DNA of 15,808 nucleotides from the NCBI GenBank assembly GCA_045531285.1, contig JAZSDT010000091.1, forward strand, positions 1 to 15,808. Direction: 5' to 3'. The notes beneath the pieces were generated by a model. The model did no database searches, was not told the DNA's origin, and saw nothing but the letters and a program-made list of their open reading frames with translations. Shown here in pieces: positions 12,611 through 15,808 of the stretch; within the stretch, counting starts at the first letter, position 1; every line of letters starts with the position of its first letter. The translations under genes and the position numbers were made by a program. The DNA comes from RGIG6353 sp045531285. Lineage in GTDB: Bacteria; Bacillota; Clostridia; Oscillospirales; SIG627.

Positions 12611-13852
12611 ATGTTACAGGAAAATTTAGAGCTTATTCGCAAGACAGACCCCGAAATAGCCGATGCTATGGAAAAGGAACTGCTCAGACAGAGAAGAAAT
12701 ATTGAGCTTATAGCCAGCGAGAATATTGTTTCCGAGGCAGTTATGGCTGCTATGGGAAGCCATCTTACCAACAAGTATGCCGAAGGATATCCCGGAAAGA
12801 GATATTACGGCGGATGCGAGTGCGTGGATATATCCGAAAAGCTTGCAATTGAAAGAGCTAAAGAGCTTTTTGGCGCAGAGCACGCAAACGTACAGCCTCA
12901 CTCCGGTGCACAGGCAAACATTGCCGTTTATCAGGCGTTTCTTCAGCATGGAGACACTGTACTTGGTATGTCGCTTGACCATGGCGGACATCTTACGCAC
13001 GGAAGCCCTGTGAATTTTTCGGGTATCAATTATAAATTCGTGTCATACGGTGTTGAAAACGACACAGGTATGATTGACTACGACAAGGTAGAATCTCTTG
13101 TAAAGGAGCACCAGCCAAAGCTTATTGTCGCAGGTGCATCGGCTTATCCCAGAAAGATAGATTTCAAACGTTTTGGTGAGATAGCTCACGCAAACGGTGC
13201 GTATCTGATGGTAGATATGGCTCACATTGCAGGACTTGTAGCGGCAGGACTCCACGAAAATCCCGTTCCCTATGCAGACGTAGTTACAACAACCACACAC
13301 AAGACTCTCCGCGGTCCCAGAGGCGGTCTTATCCTCTGCTGTGAGGAATATGCCAAGAAGATAGACAAGGCAATATTCCCGGGTATGCAGGGCGGTCCTC
13401 TTGAGCACGTTATTGCGGCTAAGGCAGTATGCTTCAAGGAAGCACTCTCTCCCGAATTCAAGGAATATCAGAAAAACATCGTTTCAAACTGTTCTGTCTT
13501 TGCCGATGCTATGATGAAGGAAGGCTTCAACCTTGTTTCAGGCGGTACAGACAATCACCTTATGCTTGTTGACCTTAGAAATATGGGTATTACAGGTAAG
13601 GAGCTTGAACACAGACTTGACGAGGTATATATCACTGCAAACAAGAACGCAATACCCGGCGACCCAGAAAGCCCATTTGTTACAAGCGGTGTTAGACTTG
13701 GAACTGCGGCAGTAACCTCCAGAGGCTTCAACAATGACGACATGAGAGAGATAGCGCACCTCATCTATATGACTGTCAAGGAATTTGACAAGGCAGATGA
13801 AATACGCGCACGGGTTGAAAAGCTCTGTGCGGCTCATCCTCTTTACAAATAA
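12611..13852 (+). CDS. glyA: Serine hydroxymethyltransferase
   Basis: 413 residues; converts serine and tetrahydrofolate to glycine and methylene-tetrahydrofolate using PLP. Motifs: IASENIVS (34-41), NKYAEGYPGKRYYGG (54-68), VDMAHIAG with D202/H205, and TTTTHKTLRGPRGG with the PLP lysine K231. Length is close to the usual 410-420. The frame stays open upstream to 12581, but the ATG at 12611 is chosen because it has the RBS CAGGAG at the right distance and begins with the family's normal N-terminus; a start at 12581 would lie only 6 bases from the -10 element. The stop overlaps the rarA start by one base (TAATG). Confidence 0.97.
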   Translation: MLQENLELIRKTDPEIADAMEKELLRQRRNIELIASENIVSEAVMAAMGSHLTNKYAEGYPGKRYYGGCECVDISEKLAIERAKELFGAEHANVQPHSGAQANIAVYQAFLQHGDTVLGMSLDHGGHLTHGSPVNFSGINYKFVSYGVENDTGMIDYDKVESLVKEHQPKLIVAGASAYPRKIDFKRFGEIAHANGAYLMVDMAHIAGLVAAGLHENPVPYADVVTTTTHKTLRGPRGGLILCCEEYAKKIDKAIFPGMQGGPLEHVIAAKAVCFKEALSPEFKEYQKNIVSNCSVFADAMMKEGFNLVSGGTDNHLMLVDLRNMGITGKELEHRLDEVYITANKNAIPGDPESPFVTSGVRLGTAAVTSRGFNNDDMREIAHLIYMTVKEFDKADEIRARVEKLCAAHPLYK

Positions 13853-15108
13853 TGACTCCCCTTGCAGAAAGGCTTCGTCCCGCTTCCTTTGACGAAGTGG
13901 TAGGTCAGGAGCATATACTGGGTAAAAACGGACCGCTGAGAAGAATAGTATCCTCGCCCGTTCTCCCGAATATGATATTCTACGGCCCGTCAGGTACAGG
14001 AAAAACAACGGTTGCAAATATTATTGCAAAAAACGCCGGAATGACCCTAAAAAAGCTGAATGCAACAATTGCTCAGACAAAGGACATAAAGGACGTTCTT
14101 GCAGAAACGGGAACTCTGTTCGGTTCAGAGGGCATACTGCTGTACATTGACGAGATACAGTACTTCAATAAAAAGCAACAGCAAACGCTCCTTGAATTTA
14201 TCGAGGACGGCAGAATAACACTTATAGCTTCGACAACTGAAAATCCGTATTTCTACATTTACAAGGCTATTCTCTCCCGTTCAACCGTATTTGAATTCAA
14301 GCCTCTGTCACACCAAGCCGTCAAGGATGCGCTGACACGGGCGCTTGAATATCTGAACAAGGAAAACAACTCACAAAAAAGCTTTTCCGACCAAGCTATG
14401 ACGGCACTGTCGGTATCGGGCGGCGGAGACCTGAGAGCGTCAATAAACGCTTTAGAGCTTGCCTTTCATATTTCCGATGACGTAATATCGGAGGAAACGG
14501 CAAAATCGGTACTTGCACGCAACTATATGTCATTCGACCGAGACGGTGACTGTCACTACGAGCTGTTGTCGGCTCTTCAAAAGTCAATACGAGGCTCTGA
14601 CGAAAATGCAGCGGTTTTTTACCTTGCAAAGCTTCTTGAAGGCGGTGACATCATCTCGCCTTGCAGACGCCTTTTGGTTATTGCAAGTGAGGACATAGGT
14701 CTTGCTTATCCAATGGCGGCAACAATTGTAAAGTCATTGGTGGACTCGGCTTTACAGGTAGGCTTACCCGAGGCGCGTATCCCGCTTGCCGAAGCCGCAA
14801 TACTCCTTGCCACAGCACCGAAGTCAAACAGTGCATATATGGCAATTGCAGCGGCTATGGAGGACATCACAAACGGATTGGGACAGGATATGCCATCCCG
14901 TTTAAAGAACAACCATTATTTCGGTGAAGGAGATAAGAAAGACGCTTATCTCTACCCCCACGATTTTCCGAATCACTGGGTAGAGCAGCAATATCTCCCC
15001 GACGATTTAAAAGACAGGCAGTATTATCATTTCGGGGATAACAAGACTGAAAGAGCTGCTCTGGAATATAAGAATCTTGTTCGCAATGCGAATAAAAATA
15101 AAAAATAA
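13852..15108 (+). CDS. rarA: Replication-associated recombination protein A (RarA/MgsA AAA+ ATPase)
   Basis: 418 residues; an AAA+ ATPase related to clamp-loader subunits that acts at stalled replication forks. Motifs: RLRPASFDEVVGQEHILG (8-24), Walker A GPSGTGKT (45-52), Walker B LLYIDEIQYF (D100/E101), sensor-1 ASTTENPYF (126-134), a likely arginine finger in LSRS (R143). The C-terminal half has the RarA signatures RGSDENAA, ASEDIGLAYP, APKSNSAY and YPHDFPNHWVEQQYLPD. The Walker B sequence IQYF replaces the more familiar IHRF, a mild divergence. It has no separate RBS gap: the ATG overlaps the glyA stop, so translation is coupled. Confidence 0.93.
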   Translation: MTPLAERLRPASFDEVVGQEHILGKNGPLRRIVSSPVLPNMIFYGPSGTGKTTVANIIAKNAGMTLKKLNATIAQTKDIKDVLAETGTLFGSEGILLYIDEIQYFNKKQQQTLLEFIEDGRITLIASTTENPYFYIYKAILSRSTVFEFKPLSHQAVKDALTRALEYLNKENNSQKSFSDQAMTALSVSGGGDLRASINALELAFHISDDVISEETAKSVLARNYMSFDRDGDCHYELLSALQKSIRGSDENAAVFYLAKLLEGGDIISPCRRLLVIASEDIGLAYPMAATIVKSLVDSALQVGLPEARIPLAEAAILLATAPKSNSAYMAIAAAMEDITNGLGQDMPSRLKNNHYFGEGDKKDAYLYPHDFPNHWVEQQYLPDDLKDRQYYHFGDNKTERAALEYKNLVRNANKNKK

Positions 15109-15120
15109 GGAGAATTTAAA

Positions 15121-15690
15121 ATGGCAAAAAGCACGTTTTGGAAGGATTTTAAAAAGTTTATCACACAGGGCAACGTAGTTGATATGGCAGTCGGTGTTGT
15201 AGTCGGTACTGCGTTCAAGGCGATTGTATCATCCCTTGTTGCTGACATCATCACCCCTCTCATTTCTCTTCTTACAGGTAAGCCCAATTTCAAGGAGCTT
15301 GTATACGTACTCAAGGAAGCGACCCCCGAGGTACTTGCAGAGGACGGTACTGTGCTTGAAGCGGCAGTTCCCGCCACAACTTTGAACTATGGTTTGTTCA
15401 TCCAGTACATAATCGACTTTGTCATCGTTGCACTTGCAATCTTCGTTGTACTCAGAGTATTCACAGGTCTTCAGAAGAAGTCTGAGCTCATTCGCCAGAA
15501 ACTTGATGCCGAGGCATACGAAGTAGAGCAGAAGAAGGCAGCCGAGGAAGCTGCAGCCAAGAAGGCTGAAGAAGAAGCGGCAGCTGAAGCAGCAGCGGCT
15601 GAAAAGGCTGATATCGAAGCAGCAAGAGCAGCTCAGCGTGAAACCGCAGCGCTTCTTGCAGATATTAAGGAGTTACTTGCAAAGAAATGA
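15121..15690 (+). CDS. mscL: Large-conductance mechanosensitive channel with long Ala/Glu/Lys-rich C-terminal helix
   Basis: 189 residues against about 120-150 in most MscL proteins. The channel forms a membrane pentamer that opens on hypo-osmotic shock. The N-terminus FWKDFKKFITQGNVVDMAVG and first helix (about 15-45, with GTAFKAIVSSLVADIITP) are canonical; the extracellular loop spans about 46-88 and the second helix about 89-115. Residues 130-172 form a low-complexity A/E/K segment predicted to be a long helix or coiled coil, and the end (LLADIKELLAKK) matches the usual terminal helix of the cytoplasmic bundle. The bundle therefore appears lengthened by an insertion. RBS AAGGAG; 12 bases after rarA. 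Confidence 0.94.
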   Translation: MAKSTFWKDFKKFITQGNVVDMAVGVVVGTAFKAIVSSLVADIITPLISLLTGKPNFKELVYVLKEATPEVLAEDGTVLEAAVPATTLNYGLFIQYIIDFVIVALAIFVVLRVFTGLQKKSELIRQKLDAEAYEVEQKKAAEEAAAKKAEEEAAAEAAAAEKADIEAARAAQRETAALLADIKELLAKK

Positions 15691-15808
15691 CCAACAATTT
15701 CAAGGCAGTAGATTTTGAGGGGTTTTCCCCGATAGCTAAGGCTATCGGGGAGTTCCCCTCTAATTTCTGCGACCATACGCCGTACGTTATTCTCGCATGG
15801 CAAAAATA
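15687..15808 (+). CDS. DUF2156-like (phosphatidylglycerol lysyltransferase C-terminal-domain type) protein, 5' part
   Basis: An ATG overlaps the mscL stop (ATGA) and opens a frame of 40 codons that runs off the window edge. The residues (MTNNFKAVDFEGFSPIAKAI, then FPSNFCDHTPYVILAWQK) resemble the beginning of clostridial DUF2156 proteins, whose start typically has a 'y...s.....f.nl..W' pattern; the full proteins are GNAT-like acyl or aminoacyl transferases. The call rests on a short segment and is tentative. A very stable nested hairpin (15717-15760) lies within the first 25 codons. Confidence 0.5.
   Translation, partial: MTNNFKAVDFEGFSPIAKAIGEFPSNFCDHTPYVILAWQK
15717..15760 (+). other. Strong nested hairpin in the start of the last gene
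   Basis: CCCCGATAGC (15727-15736) pairs perfectly with GCTATCGGGG (15741-15750) around TAAG. An outer 6-bp stem GAGGGG (15717-15722) with CCCCTC (15755-15760) is separated from it by a 4x4 internal loop (TTTT/AGTT). A T-rich stretch (TAATTTCT) follows, but no true T-tract. It could act as an mRNA element limiting read-through or translation after mscL. Confidence 0.6.

Overview
The window looks like a chromosomal segment of a spore-forming, anaerobic gut-type member of the Clostridia (Oscillospiraceae/Ruminococcaceae-like). The grounds are a SCIFF ranthipeptide precursor with its radical SAM maturase, a SpoVM-like sporulation peptide, a YnbB-type methionine gamma-lyase-family protein, strong AGGAGG-type ribosome binding sites, sigma-A promoters with exact 17-bp spacers, and tight TAATG/ATGA gene overlaps. 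No phage, plasmid, CRISPR or transposase gene is visible.

Layout. Bases 1-7200 are accessory metabolism in alternating orientation: a SorE-like zinc dehydrogenase (+), a metal-dependent amidohydrolase (-), an EamA transporter (+), a PLP-dependent methionine gamma-lyase-family protein (-), a cytoplasmic GH28 pectin-oligosaccharide hydrolase (+) behind a promoter with a CcpA-type cre box, then two small genes missed by length cut-offs: a 48-residue two-helix membrane protein and a SpoVM homologue. Bases 7200-12421 all read leftward in two operons, coaW-cca and scfA-scfB-decarboxylase, followed by a tRNA-Lys(UUU) with its own promoter and terminator. Bases 12547-15808 read rightward: glyA-rarA-mscL and the start of a DUF2156-like gene, with 1- to 4-base overlaps or short gaps.

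The main unexplained signal is a dispersed repeat of about 90-110 nt. It occurs at 1376-1485 (+), 3463-3554 (+), and as two halves at 7141-7195 and 6795-6866 (-) flanking a 65-codon open reading frame. It occupies all three convergent gene junctions in the window and no other gap. Each copy lies just downstream of a gene's terminator, in the same direction, and ends on the 3' end of the opposing gene. A stem (CTCGCC with GGCGAG, extended by AAAT/ATTT or AATT/AATT) is conserved with compensatory changes. A 3' hairpin plus T-tract also covaries between two copies. In the third copy the stem encloses the small reading frame, and the repeat supplies the last ~11 codons of spoVM.

The second point of interest is the SCIFF locus. 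The 48-residue precursor has seven cysteines instead of six, and has Gly at position 37, where (from memory) the characterised SCIFF precursor CteA has the thioether-acceptor Thr. A hairpin terminator separates precursor from maturase, and the maturase overlaps an Orn/Lys/Arg decarboxylase-family gene by one base.

All functional calls come from motif recognition by eye; no database search was run.
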